Of a stretch of 64,000 nucleotides of DNA, positions 34,521 to 46,502 are shown piece after piece. The notes under the pieces are model-generated. The model saw nothing but the letters and a program-made list of their open reading frames with translations. It was not told the DNA's origin and did not search any database. The DNA comes from Sophora flavescens (Eukaryota > Streptophyta > Magnoliopsida > Fabales > Fabaceae), in assembly GCA_030762895.1 (NCBI GenBank), contig CM061063.1:70243836-70307835 (forward strand), given 5' to 3'. The translations under genes and the position numbers were made by a program. How positions within the stretch are numbered: the stretch's first letter is position 1; the number at the start of each line of letters is the position of its first letter.

Positions 34521-36640
34521 TCATGATCGTTTATCCTCGCGATCTTCCTCTCCTACTCCACCTTGTAATGGTGCTTGAGGCTTAACATTTCTGAATTTGG
34601 ACCCACCAATCATGGATAGGATGGGCTCCAACATAGGCATCAATTGTGTCTGGACAAAAGAACTCGTCGCTATATTTACAGCTTCCTTGATACATTCTTG
34701 TGTTGGTGCTACAGTGTGAGAATGACCATTGACCTCTGAAGATCTAGCCATATATCCGTGAGTGTCAATATCCAAGCTTTGACACCCCAAGACTCGCTCT
34801 TCTTAGGACCTGATGCCTCTACCCATACTTCTGAATCAACCACTGGATGCAACAAAGGGTCTTCTCCATACTTCTCTTGCATTCTGGTGTCATATGACTC
34901 CTAAAATAACATCAAATGACATGGGATAAAAGGTTCAGTAGCATTACAAACAAAATGCATAAATAGACATTCAAATTCTGATAACTGCAAAATGACATTC
35001 ATCATATTTCTACTATCGAGATAGCAATACTGAAGTTCACCCCAATTTTCCTTTATTTTCTGAAAATTTCTTTTTTTTTTTTTGGTGAATATAAACAAAA
35101 GTAAAACAGTTGAAAGTCTCACACCATTTGTTACAACCAGGCAACTTAGTACAAAATAAGCTGAAATAACTGATTCTGAATTTACATAAAGCAATCAGAG
35201 GTTTATAACTGATTTCTGAAAATGACAGAGAAAAGCAATCAGAGGTTTATACAAAAGCAACCAAAAACTCAATATACCTAAATCCCTTTATCTCCTATCC
35301 TTTAACTACAGAGAAACTATAAAAATTAACAAAATCAATCAGCAACAAAGATATAATCCAAGCACTAAGAAGTGCCTGATGATTAGCATGTCACCTAGCA
35401 TATGCACAAAACATAATTTTATCTTTTATGTGGTGTTTTTCAGGCAAAATTCAGTCAAGTTGGCATAAAGATTGGTGTCTAATATATTGCCACATTCACA
35501 TTCCTCCTTAAGAAGGTATAAAAACAGAAAATGTAATCAGACACAAACGAAAGAGGACCGTTGTTACAAGACTATGATAAGAATTATCTCTTTCATGTAT
35601 ATGCAGAACTGAGAGCCAAAGCAGTGTATAGATCTTTCTATAGAGCAACATCAAGTATAATTTTAAAATAACTTACAATAAAATTCTTCGAGCGCTGAGA
35701 GACATACTCCCCATCTTTCTTCTTATGAACATGATTGAAAACATCTCTAAAGGAAACCGAATGCTTCAACTCTGCCTCTTATATTCAACATCTATTAGAA
35801 TATAATAAAGGTCAATAATATTGTATATGAAACTTAAATATTCACCATCCTCCTCTTATGTTCACCAAAGCTTATCCTCCTCTTATGAGATCCATGCATG
35901 TTCTTTCCCACACCGTTCTTGCCATGTTACGATCATAATCAGATGCAAACTTATATTTACCCTACACCATATAATACAATATAAATACATTTATCTATCA
36001 ACAAATATAATATTATGCTAGAAAATATAATTACTTACCATGAAGTCCCGAAATAGCTCGTCCTTCACGTGAATCAAATAATCTTTCCACTTCTCAACTG
36101 GAGTAGGCATCCGTGTGATCACAATAGATATTATATCTTGAGTCACAGTTTGGGGAACAAACCTCCTCCTACAAGTGGAATTTAAACCCTAAGTAAGCAA
36201 ATTTAAACTCTTAAAAAATATGAATTATTAGACAAAATCACTATTACTTACGGGTTACTGATGGCCTCAACATATATAAGTTTTCTCCTATCAGATTCTA
36301 CACGAGATCCTCCACTCGAAGGCAGTGAGTTTGGGTCGTTTGCAGGTGGATCAGTAGAGTGTGGGATAGAACTCGAAGTAGCTGGTTGCTGTCTTTTCCT
36401 AGCATTACTTGCATCAGCTGCTTGCTGCCTGGGCAATTGTTGTTGCTTAGCTTTCTCCCTAATGAGCCACATCTCTTGATCTTCACTATCATCATAGTAT
36501 TCACCATTCTCTTCAGAACTAAAAAATGTGTGTTTCTGTTGATTGTTGAATGCATTAACCTCCTTAACCAGTCCTTGTTTTTTACCTTTGTTCTTACCAT
36601 CCTTGACACATGTAGAATAAGAACCGAAACAAAGACACAT
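34521..36640 (-). pseudogene. TNPA-like CACTA protein (plant transposase Ptta/En/Spm family), decayed
   Basis: Several exon-like pieces on the minus strand read in order: 36640-36248 (SEENGEYYDDSEDQEMWLI, glutamine/serine-rich); about 36178-36036 (RRRFVPQTVTQDIISIV, then PVEKWKDYLIHVKDELFRDF); about 35955-35880 (FASDYDRNMARTVWERTC); about 35783-35690 (SVSFRDVFNHVHKKKDGEYV); about 34905-34775 (RMQEKYGEDPLLHPVVDSEV); and the end, 34790-34521. This is the layout of the Ptta/En/Spm plant transposase domain that binds subterminal repeats. A frame change near 34790 and a stop in the 35.9 kb piece show decay. A GRGRGRCRC-type arginine/glycine stretch near 36890 may be the old N-terminus. Confidence 0.72.
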
Positions 36641-37849
36641 TCCAAAGTAAAAGAACCAGTATCATAGGGCATAATCACTTCAAATAAAATGGTAAAATAA
36701 GCATAATGCCTAAAGTAAACAACCAAGAAAATTAGAATAGATTAACTTGTTGCCATACTTTTAATTTTATATGTATACATAAACAGGATTTAAAGGAAAG
36801 GAAAGAGCATTACAATCTTGAATAACAACCCTAGATAATAAGCCTAAATACTGGATGGCTTGGATCACAACGACATCTCCCTCGACCACGTCCATTTCCT
36901 CTACCTCAGATTGCTATGCTAAGATATATACATACCCTTCAATTACAATTAATTTACAGGTTGCATATGCATGGAAAAAATGCACTAAAACACGGCAATT
37001 AAAGACAAGAACATATCATTTTGTAAAAAAAAAAAAAGACAAGAACATATCCAAAGTTGTCCAGCAATCATACCACACTATATCTGCATTTCATTTGCAT
37101 TCCAATATATATAAATAGAGGTTCTGTTGTATTTCATGAATGCTAGATCTACAAGAAAAACCATCACAGATAAACAGTTTTTAACACTAATAGTAAACAG
37201 ATTACTGTTAAACAACTTTTCACACTAATAGAAAATTGTGAATACTGAATCACACAAAAAAGTGAATTTTGAATTATCTAATGTTAGGAATTCTTTGGAT
37301 AAATAAATGGCAACTAGGAATTTGTAATAGAAGATTTAAAAAAGGGGGAAAAAACAGGACCTATATATACTATATATATAGAATATATAGATACCATTTA
37401 ACCAAGCTCCTAAAGTTACCATTCAGATTATCAAATGAATTAACCTTTTTATTTCTTGTCATTAAGTTTGAAAAATCTTTCTTTAATGCCAAAGAAAAAC
37501 AAAGGTCCCTAGTCTAGGCCTGCTACGCCAGCTCCTAAGAAGAAAATTTCTTCTCACGAGAAAACGATAAGATGGAAAAAAAAAAAGAACTCAATTGAAA
37601 CTTGAAAGCAAAACAAAAGTAGAGGTGAAAGCAGAATCCATGTAACAGTATAGTAGAAGCTGTTAAAAGCACCTATTTAAGCTTGGGTACAGCTTGTGAT
37701 GACCTTCCTTCTAATGTCACAAATATAGCTAAGAAAACTCCAATGAATATGGGAGAAAATAAAAAACTGCAACAATATTTCACCATATCCAAAATTAAAA
37801 CAACAAACAAGCATATGATTAATGATTGATACAAAGTGGCAAAAGATAG

Positions 37850-38252
37850 TGGGTTGGGGGACAGGTGGAAATATCCCACTCGATCAAGTACGTACAAGCC
37901 GCAAAAGTGCAGTCGATGCTCCAGGTTGTGTGACCAATTTACGCAGATGCAAGTACCTAAAGATTCAAAGCAAATTTCAGGAAGCATACTTTGCTTTCAA
38001 TAAAATATTTTCTAAAGATAACATATCATGGAACTCATTGATATCAGGTTTTGCACAAAGTGGTCATTGTGATGAAACACTGATTCTATTTGCTGAAATG
38101 AATAATACTGGACTAGAAATCAATTCACTCTCATTTGGTTCTGCAGTTAGTGTCACGCCAACAAGTGGTGATGTTAAACTAGGGAAGAAGATTCATGCAA
38201 TGATTATAAAAACTGGCTATGATTCAGAAATTCAGAAATATAAGTCCTTATA
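37850..38252 (+). pseudogene. PPR-protein fragment captured in the CACTA element
   Basis: Plus strand, opposite to the TNPA-like gene. KDNISWNSLISGFAQSGHCD, then NTGLEINSLSFGSAVS and LGKKIHAMIIKTGYDSE are typical PLS-class pentatricopeptide repeats of organelle RNA-editing/processing factors. Only about two to three repeats remain; there is no start region, no C-terminal E or DYW domain, and the reading frame dissolves into intergenic-like sequence on both sides. It lies wholly within the CACTA borders, which suggests capture of host coding sequence. It is not a functional gene. Confidence 0.75.
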
Positions 38253-38982
38253 ATAACTTCATATACACTTTTTTTTGTCTCCCTTTGTCACTAATTACTA
38301 AAGTTGAAAATTATTGAGAATAAAGAACTTGAACCATTGCTCATGACAACCATCAATTCCTAACATCAATCTTAAGGTCATTATTTCAAAGATGCAAAAG
38401 ATTATTATCTTGCATGTAAGGACTGTTTTCTGGAGTTAAAACCAAAGCATCACCAGTAGGTAAGGAACATAATAAACAATAATAACCAAAACAGTAGTTA
38501 AGCATGACCAAAATTCTGATCTAAGCATTTTGTCAAACAAGCAATACTACTATACATATAATGTCATCAAAATTATGTTACACTCTTCGTGTCATGAGTG
38601 AAAGAAGATGATCAAATTGAGAGAGAGCAAAATTAATTGACAAATCACAACCCTAATTACAGATCGAACATCTTACCTTCAAATTACATATTGAACTTCT
38701 TATCTTCAAGCAAATCGTCTTCAGATTGTAGATCCCTCACCTTCAAATCGCAACTTGAGAGAGAGAGAACATTAGCGATAGAGATAGTGAGAGAAAGAGA
38801 GAGATTGAAGAAAGAGAGTGAACCTGAGATGCAGAATTGAGATGCAGATCGAGCAGAAAGAGAGAACCATGCGAGAACCACCATGCAAGAGGAGCAGAGA
38901 GTGTGATAGTGGGATAGAAGATGCAGAGTGGGCCTGAGCAGAGAGTGTGACTTTAACCTTAAGACAAAAAATTTATGAGGAT

Positions 38983-39940
38983 TGCTAATTTGACACAGAT
39001 TTTTTTGAGCAGAGTAGCTCACTGTAGTGCTACTGTAGCAACACTTTTTTTTAAAATTTTTTTTTGACTTTTTTAAAAAAATAAAAATGTTATTTTTAAA
39101 AAAACCCATTCACCAGATAATGAACTGAATTCACCAGATATTTGTACATGATTCACCAGATATTTGCACATACTTAACCAAAAAATTTATTTATCAAAAA
39201 AACTCATTCACCAGATATTTACACATACTTAACCAAAAAATTTATTTATAAAAAAAAACACATTCACCAAATAATGAACTGAATTCACCAGATATTTATA
39301 TCTGATTCACCATATATTTGCACATACTTAACCAAAAAATTTATTTATAAAAAAACCTATTCACCAGATATTTATACCCGATTCACCAAATATTTGCACA
39401 TACTTAACCAAAAAAATTATTTCTCAAAAAAACTCATTCACCATATAATGAACTGAATTCACCAGATATTTGTACCCGATTCACCAGATATTTACACATA
39501 CTTAACCAAAAAATTTTATTTATAAAAAAAAATACATTCACTAGATAATGAACTGAATTCACCAAATATTTATACCTGATTCACCATATATTTGCACATA
39601 CTTAATCACAAAATTTATTTCTCAAAAAAACCTATTCACCAGATAATGAACTGAATTCACCAGATATTTATACCGGATTCACCATATATTTGCACATACT
39701 TAATCAAAAAAATTATTTCTCAAAAAAACCCATTCACCAGATAATGAACTGAATTCACCAGATATTTGTACTCGATTCACCAGATATTTACACATACTTA
39801 ATTAGAAAAATTATTTATAAAAAAATGTTAATTTTTTTTTTTAAAAAAAGAACCCCTTCTGAGTCAGTTCAGTCAAGATCAGATACAAGGCGGCACATCT
39901 GATGTCGCCGTATGATGTCAAAAAATGTGTCAAATTAGCA
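38983..39940. mobile_element. TIR element nested in the CACTA, with internal tandem repeats
   Basis: Ends TGCTAATTTGACACA (38983) and TGTGTCAAATTAGCA (39940) are exact inverted copies. Next to the left end is a CACTGTAGTGCTACTGTAG palindrome. The core 39103-39840 is a tandem array. No coding capacity and no clear target duplication. It is the best-preserved copy here of the family whose ends flank the endogenous virus. Confidence 0.72.
39103..39840. repeat. Tandem array of about 100 bp units
   Basis: About six irregular copies of a unit with AATGAACTGAATTCACCA (near 39117, 39271, 39445, 39547, 39646, 39741), ATTCACCAGATATTT and CACATACTTAACCAAAAAAT blocks. Some units lack one block, so spacing varies from about 97 to 170 bp. 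Not CRISPR: the repeats are long, degenerate and lack unique spacers. Confidence 0.8.
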
Positions 39941-40123
39941 TTATTGAAAATTTATATAAAAAATAGTTAATATTTAGGTTTAACTTTAAGTAACAAAACA
40001 TTTATGGTAGCTAACACCTAACAGTAGTTAGTAGTTAACAAGTAGTTAATTAACTTGAAATTAGTTTCAGAATTTATTAATAGCTAAAATTAGTAGCTAA
40101 TTACTGTTTTTCTTGTAAGGTAA

Positions 40124-41034
40124 TCCCTCGAAGTAGTGGACGACATTTAAGGGTTGACCTCTTCCAATCAGATTTTTTCCGTACGCAAGTGCCAGTGATC
40201 AAATCCTTGACCACTTATTTAAGGGGTCCAAACTCGTTACCATTTAGACCACATTTGGTTTACTGAAACATATCTTAATCTGCTTTCATTTTATCCTGTT
40301 TATTTGCAAACTATAGTCATTTCACATCTTACATTTCTCATCACTAAACCTTTTGTAAAAGAAAAAACGAGGAGAGGGAAAATAAAAGAGAAAAAGGAGA
40401 AGAGAATATAGGATATTTTGCTTTGTTTTCAATTTCTTGTTTTGATCAATAATTACAAAAATATCATATATATTGTTTTCATTAATAATTACAAAAATGA
40501 TATATTGCTTTCATTTTTCTTTCCATTTGCATTTAACTCATTTTCATTTTAGAATGTATTTTCAAATATACTAATCAATAGTTATTGCTACTAAATTTGT
40601 TAATCATTAGCTTATTTCGCTTAATTCTTTTCATTTTTAGGACAAATATTTTTAAAATGAAAATATCCACATCTATATCTATATATCTATATATTACATT
40701 AAATTGGATTCTCTTAAGAGGGACTAAATCACTTAGGTTATTTTCATTTATATATCTTTATTTATAATTTTAAGTTTAAATTTTAAATTAATTATGATTT
40801 TTTTTAAATTTAAATGTGTTCTCTTTTAATTTATACTTTTTATACTTTTACTTGAATACAATATGGATATATCATTTATAATTTTAAATAATTTTAATTT
40901 ATTTTAATATTTTCTAAATTTAAAAATACTTGTAGTTGTGTAAAATGAATGATATCTGACTCTTTACTCCTCCTTCTCTCCTTTAGGAGAAAATTTTGGA
41001 TTTTGAGAAGGAATGAGGAGAATCATTTTCCTTA
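40124..41034. other. Intergenic, no gene seen
   Basis: AT-rich; includes TATATCTATATATCTATATA-like runs near 40675. No recognisable coding or RNA feature. Confidence 0.55.
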
Positions 41035-41486
41035 GGTGTTGTTTTGGAGGGGAAGTAAGGAAAATGAAAGGTTTGTGAGAATCCCTCCCTTATTTGTGAG
41101 TTTAAAAATTTGGAGGACAATGTTTTGAGGATTTTAGAAAACCCCCAAACCCCTCCTCACCCCAATTTTTTGGTTTACCCTCAATTTGGGGTTTTTCTGG
41201 GGGAAATAATTAAATTACTAATTTACCCTCCCAGTCTTTCCTAATTTGCATTAATATTTTTTTTTGAAAGGTGCATTAATATTATTTAAAGAATATTACT
41301 CATGTTAATTTTTGTAATAAAGGTAAGATTGTAAAAATATGTTATAAACTCTCTGTTTCCTTCCCCTTATACAATATGCAATCACAAAGAAGGTGAGTAA
41401 TAATACCCTCTTCCCCTCCCCTCCATCTCATCTCCTTCCCCTTTCATCTCCTTCCTTTCCTTCACTCCAAACTCACAAACAAAGCC
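41035..41486. mobile_element. Tourist-like (PIF/Harbinger) MITE upstream of the PGAP3 gene
   Basis: Ends GGTGTTGTTTTGGAGGGGAA and (reverse complement) GGCTTTGTTTGTGAGTTTGG are imperfect inverted repeats. TTA lies directly on both sides (41032-41034 and 41487-41489), the PIF/Harbinger target duplication. It ends about 80 bp before the putative TATA box of the next gene. Confidence 0.65.
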
Positions 41487-41565
41487 TTAGTTATTTATCC
41501 CTTCTTTCCATAAAATTATTTTAAACAAGACTTGGCTTATCATAATTCATCAACTGATTGGGCCT

Positions 41566-41575
41566 TATATAAATA
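41566..41575 (+). promoter_or_regulatory. Putative TATA box of the PGAP3-like gene
   Basis: TATATAAATA preceded by TGGGCC (41558-41563), a site II-like element common in plant promoters. A start near 41600 would give a transcript beginning in the purine-rich stretch, with the ATG some 820 nt downstream in genomic distance; the AG directly before that ATG suggests a 5' UTR intron. Confidence 0.5.
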
Positions 41576-41622
41576 GAAAATGTGGCCCATCAACTACAGT
41601 GTTCTGCTTCTCAAATAACAAG

Positions 41623-41705
41623 AAGGAAGAAAAAAAAAGAAGGAAGGAAGGAAGGGAAAAAAAAAATTAGAAAGAAGGAAGGAAGGAAGGAAGAAACAAA
41701 GAAAG
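41623..41705 (+). repeat. Purine (GGAA)n microsatellite in the expected 5' leader
   Basis: Almost pure A/G, with two GGAAGGAAGGAAG blocks separated by an A-run and TTAG. It lies downstream of the TATA box, so it is probably transcribed. Such runs can bind GAGA-type factors, but this is inference. Confidence 0.6.
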
Positions 41706-42420
41706 AAAAGAATAGAAAGTTTGGACATTGAGTAGCAGGGAACCTTCTTCTCCCTCCCATTGCTGCACTCTTTCCATTTCACCACTTCATATCTATTACC
41801 TCTTTATCCACACAAAAAGGTTCCTCTCACTCTCTCATTATAGCTCAATCAGCTATGTTCTCTTATTAATTATATCTGCAAATTTTGTGTCATGTTAGAT
41901 GCAATCTTGGGATGGTTAAACTCTTTAAATTCTTTTCTTTTTTGAACTCCCGATCTATAACAATGATTAAAGTTTAATTTTTTACGAGTCTTGAGATGTG
42001 GGTCTTGTTTTTTTTTTCCTTTCTCTTTTCTTGCTAGATGAGAACAATGCTATACCGTGTTTCGATATTAACTATGGGTTTTTTAGCAAACATGACGAGA
42101 AATTTTGAATCTTTTTCAAATCCCACGTTAGTTTACTTTACCATCAATACAGGTCTATTGTTTGAGTATGATTCAATGCACCAGTAACTCCTGATAGAAG
42201 CTTTTCTGATTGTGTTGCTGAAGATTTGAAGATCTTATATCTATCTTTCTATATCTTAGGTTGGTATAGAAAATTTTGTTTTGATTATAATACTATTATA
42301 CTATGGCATGTTATTGTACTTTAGCAGAAGATGTACATGTACTTGTAAGGTTGTAACACTTACATTTGCATATTTTGCTAATCGAGATGTAACTTTGAGT
42401 TTTAAATGTTATGTGATCAG

Positions 42421-45400
42421 ATGTTGGGTGGTTATTTGGCTGCTTTCCTTTTGATGCTTTCGTGGTATGTTGAGGTAATAGATGCAAGTGCTGGTGATGC
42501 TGATCCGCATTATAGGTACTTTAGCTCCAATCTTCTTACCCTTGTCTTCCTTTGAAGTTGTCCATGCAAATCTTTGTTTCTATTTGGAATGCATCTGATA
42601 CAGGAATAATTTAATTTTTTTTTGCTTATAGTAAGAGGTATGAGGTGGGGGTTTAGTATACAGAAATACATTTGAAGTTTGTCTTATTCCATTTGGGAAT
42701 TTCGGGCTTTATTGAATGGGTGGCGTAAAACATGACAGGTTGAAGCTAATGTTGTTTTGAAGACTGAGACCATACTGGTGGCAGAGTTGCAGTAATGTGC
42801 TTTGGTTTCTTCATGTTGTACATAGTAATATTTGAACTTCAAATTTCTTTGAGCTTTTATGTTTTTTGGTGCTTACTATTGATTGGTTGTATCTTGCCCA
42901 CTACTATTTCTTTTTGATATTTATTGAAAATACAGCACTAGTATTTTTGGCAGTCTTACAAGGAAAAGTTAAATAGTTTGTAACCATGTTCAAATTTACA
43001 GCAACAATAACAACCTAGCTTTATCACTGGGTGGGGTTAACCACATGGATCAATCAATGCCTTTGAGTTCTACTTTTATCAAAAACTAAAATTCCAATAA
43101 AACCATTTAGAGTGATGTTTTTCCCCCAATTTTTTCTTCTAAAAATTTCACAGGCCTTTTAATTGGAGTGCCTTCCATTTGATCCATTCTCCTCAAGCAA
43201 ACCTCTGTTAGTCTTCTTCTAACACGAGACAACCATGTTATGTGAGTTTCTGTCATCTTCTCTTCAATAGTTCCTCCTCCAACTTTCTTCTAGGTACATC
43301 TGTTCCCAATCATATCATTTCTGTTCAATGTCCACTCATCAACCTCAATGTTCTCAATTTTGGTGCACTTATTGTTTGCCTTGTTGCTTCGTTACCCAAT
43401 ATTCCCTACCTTGGAGCGTTGCAGGTCTTTTTATTTGATTGGCACTTTTCACAAATTACACTTGAATAGTTCTTTGTTTCCATCCAGTTTGCTTGAATCC
43501 TATTGTGACATTCCCGTTAATCTCGGATCACTATGTAAGATGGATCCAAGATATCTAAATGGTGCATCATGTGGTATGATGTAATCCACAATTTTCACCC
43601 TTAAAATATTGCTATCTAGCCTATTTGCTTCTGACGATACTTGCTTTCCATATTCTCTGTCTTACACCTACCTACTTAACCAAAAACCATTAGATTCCGA
43701 AGCTTCATTTCACGACTCAACTTTAAAGTTTACTCCTTGTCTCTACTGATCAGTCGAGACTTTATCATCACTTCATCAGTAAAACCATTCACTAGCTCTA
43801 GGATGTGGCTACTGGCTAGTAAGTATGTTCAATAGTTTAGACTTAGTTAACCCTGGGCACTTGGATATGCTCAGCATTTTGTCATTCAGGCTTCTATCTC
43901 AGATTCACGAGTCTTTTGGTTTATTGAAATATGTGTCCATCTTCATTTTGTCCTTTATTTTTTAGACCATTTAAACTCTACCCAAAAGAAAATCATAAGG
44001 AAAGATTTGCAATTAACTTACCGAAGTCAAATGCTGCTGCCATTTGTTAAAGATAGCTTCCTTTGCCTTATATCATTTCACTCTTAAGTCAGCCACTTTA
44101 ACTGTTCTAGCATCCCTACATGCCCATAATTGTAAACCTCCCAAAATAATGTACATATACGTCTAATTTAAAAGAAAGCTTTCTTGCTTGGATTGTTGCT
44201 CCGAGAAGGTACTAAAAAAATGAAAATTTAATAGATATATGTTCCAACGGCTTATTTTTTGGTTTGTTGGTTTATCCAATTTTAGTGTTCCATGGGTAAT
44301 TTCCGAATGGTGTTTAAATGACTTCATACTGAAAGAGGCTGAGGAAAATTTGACATTTGTTGAGTTCATGACTTGTACCTTTTGCTCTTCTTTTGATTTA
44401 CCTTATTGTAGGACATAGGCCAATCTTCATTTTGATTTTCCTTATTGTAGGACATAGGCCAATCTTCATTGCATCCAAATTTACTAAGTTACTATTCCCT
44501 TTATGATTTAAATGGAATATAGTTTTAATTTCTTGTTTTGCTTTGGATATCAGGAGTTGTGTAAGACAATGTGAGGAAACTGGATGTGTTGGGCAAAGAT
44601 GCTTTCCGAATTGTAAATTTTCTTCTGATGGAGAACCTATTGATCGTCCATGGTACATGCAAGAACCACTCTATTTACAATGGAAAAGATGGGATTGTCA
44701 AGGTGACTGCCGGTATTACTGCATGCTTGATAGAGAGAAAGAAAAGGAGTTGCTTAATCATGGCCCTGTTAAATATCATGGTAAATGGCCCTTCAGGCGT
44801 ATCTATGGGATGCAGGTTTGTCACTAAAGAAACCATTTACCATTTTTGTTTTCATTTGGAGTCATTGCCCAATGACATCAAAACCTTCTGTTTAATAGCT
44901 GACATGACATCCTTTTATTTAGGAGCCTGCTTCCGTGGCTTTCTCAGCACTCAATCTTGCTATGCATTTTCATGGTTGGGTGTCCTTTTTCATTCTTTTG
45001 TACTATAAGTTGCCTCTAGAAGACGGAAAGAAGGCATATTATGAGTTTGCTGGTTTGTGGCATATCTATGGGCTCTTATCACTGAACTCCTGGATCTGGA
45101 GTGCCATTTTCCACAGTCGGTAAGTTAATTACGTACTGATTCTGAATATCTTTATGTGTTTTGCAATGTTATTCTGATTTGGTTATTCCAAGATTGAATA
45201 CCATGCTATTTGACTATAAAGAGTGATTGATTTTAGGTAGTGCTAATCGAGCTGTCCATTATTGTTTGTTGTTGGACGTGATAAGTTCTTATGTGGGAGT
45301 CTGAATCAGAATCACCTGGTGACACAGTAAAATGGTGACTCAAAATCACAGTGTATGCATATGAAATATTAATGCAGAAACTGATTATTATAATACCGCC

Positions 45401-46502
45401 CCTTTCTAGGACACATTAAAATTTATGAATGGCTGTTTTTGCTTTGAAAATTACAAGCCTCACTTGAAAATCATTTTGACCAGTCCATGATGTATATAGT
45501 TGGTTTTAATTAAAGCTAATGCCGATCGTGTTTTGCATTGACATATCTCATTCTCGTTTTTAAATCCCACCCAAAATATGAAAAAGAAATGAAACATTTC
45601 TCATTATCTGCTGAATATAGAAGCATAGGTCTCTTAACAGTTTTCTGCACACCCTAATTTCTTTTCCCCCCTTTTCTTATCTTTAAGCTTAAATTTTCAT
45701 TATTTTTGTGCCTTGTTGACCTGCAGAGATGTTGATCTAACAGAGAAATTGGACTACTCATCTGCAGTGATTCTCCTTGGATACTCCCTCCTTTTAGCCA
45801 TATTACGAGGCTTCAATGTTAGGGATGAGGCTACCAGAGTTATGGTTGCTGCTCCATTGATTGCTTTTGTGACCACCCACGTAATGTACCTCAACTTCTA
45901 TAAACTAGATTATGGTATGTACTATTCTATCATGCAATCTTTATATGATTATTCACGAGGCTGAGAGTTGAATGTGTGATCCATGTGTTCTTTATTTCTC
46001 TCTTTGAGAAAAATTTATTTTAAGCTACCTGTTAATTATCTATGCCATTCACTTTTGTGGCTTCTGATTCCATCATCAGATTATCCGGTGGATTCTTAGC
46101 GACTTTCTTACAGCTCTTTAGTTTTTATTTTTCTTCATTATTATCTCTTTGCCTCACTCATTCCTTTTATTTTTCCCTTTATGCGATGATTTTGATGGCA
46201 TTCTCAATTGTACAGGATGGAATATGATAGTTTGTGTAGTGATGGGTGTGGCACAGCTTGCCATTTGGGCAGTTTGGGCTGGTTTGAGTCGCCATCCTTC
46301 ACGTTGGAAGCTCTGGCTGGTTGTTCTTGCTGGTGGCCTCGCAATGCTTCTAGAAATATATGATTTCCCTCCCTATCAAGGACTTCTCGATGCACATGCT
46401 CTTTGGCATGCCACTACTATTCCTCTAACCTACATTTGGTGGAGTTTCATCAGGGATGACGCCGAGTACCTAACCTCTCATCGTGTTAAGAAGGCCAAGT
46501 AG
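42421..46502 (+). CDS. PGAP3: PGAP3/PER1 family GPI-lipid remodelling protein
   Basis: Multi-span membrane protein of ER/Golgi that removes an acyl chain from the lipid of GPI anchors (phospholipase A2-type remodelling; yeast PER1). Five coding exons with GT-AG introns: 42421-42515, 44554-44815, 44923-45119, 45727-45914, 46216-46502; joined length 1029 nt, 342 aa, normal for the family. Residues 1-24 are a signal peptide (MLGGYLAAFLLMLSWYVEVI). Then comes the cysteine-rich luminal part (CVRQCEETGCVGQRC, DCRYYCML), the family signature WPFRRIYGMQEPASVAFSAL and NLAMHFHGW, and repeated hydrophobic helices to WHATTIPLTYIWWSF. The lysine-rich end RVKKAK resembles a retrieval signal. All exons join in frame without stops. 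The first ATG is supported by the signal peptide. Intron 1 (2 kb) contains an antisense RTE LINE piece. Confidence 0.95.
43150..43830 (-). mobile_element. Degenerate RTE-type LINE fragment in PGAP3 intron 1
   Basis: Read on the minus strand, scattered frames give the end of an RTE reverse transcriptase and its tail: CKTENMESKY, VKIVDYIIP, FRYLGSILHSD, and then TWLSRVRRRLTEVCLRRMDQ, which is the C-terminal block. Many stops and shifts. It is antisense to the host gene and explains several short open frames at 43.2-43.6 kb. Confidence 0.7.
44401..44480. repeat. Two-copy 49 bp tandem duplication in PGAP3 intron 1
   Basis: CCTTATTGTAGGACATAGGC and the bases after it up to CAATCTTCATT occur at 44401 and 44450, identical over about 31 bp. 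Ends about 75 bp before the exon 2 acceptor. Confidence 0.75.

Larger units (their letters stand above)
33951..40120 (-). mobile_element. CACTA (En/Spm) transposon, internally rearranged
   Basis: Starts CACTACAAGAAATTACG at 33951 and ends ...CTGTTTTTCTTGTAAGG at 40120, a slightly mutated inverted copy of the CACTACAAGAAA end. TAA flanks both ends (33948-33950 and 40121-40123), the 3 bp target duplication of CACTA elements. Subterminal regions (33965-34400 and 40005-40105) are full of TAGCTAAT/ATTAGCTA motifs on both strands, the expected transposase-binding repeats. Internally it has a decayed TNPA-like gene, a captured PPR piece and a nested TIR element. No TNPD-type catalytic transposase is seen, so it could move only with help. 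Strand given follows the TNPA-like gene. Confidence 0.88.

Noticed and set aside
37822..38253. A functional PPR gene
   Set aside because: Too few repeats, no start or C-terminal domain, and it lies within CACTA borders; treated as a captured fragment.
39103..39840. Regularly spaced repeats resembling a CRISPR array
   Set aside because: Eukaryotic context, units of about 100 bp, degenerate, no unique spacers and no cas genes.
44163..44369. Minus-strand frames in PGAP3 intron 1
   Set aside because: Intronic AT-rich sequence without domain; neighbouring frames come from an antisense RTE LINE fragment or a small tandem duplication.
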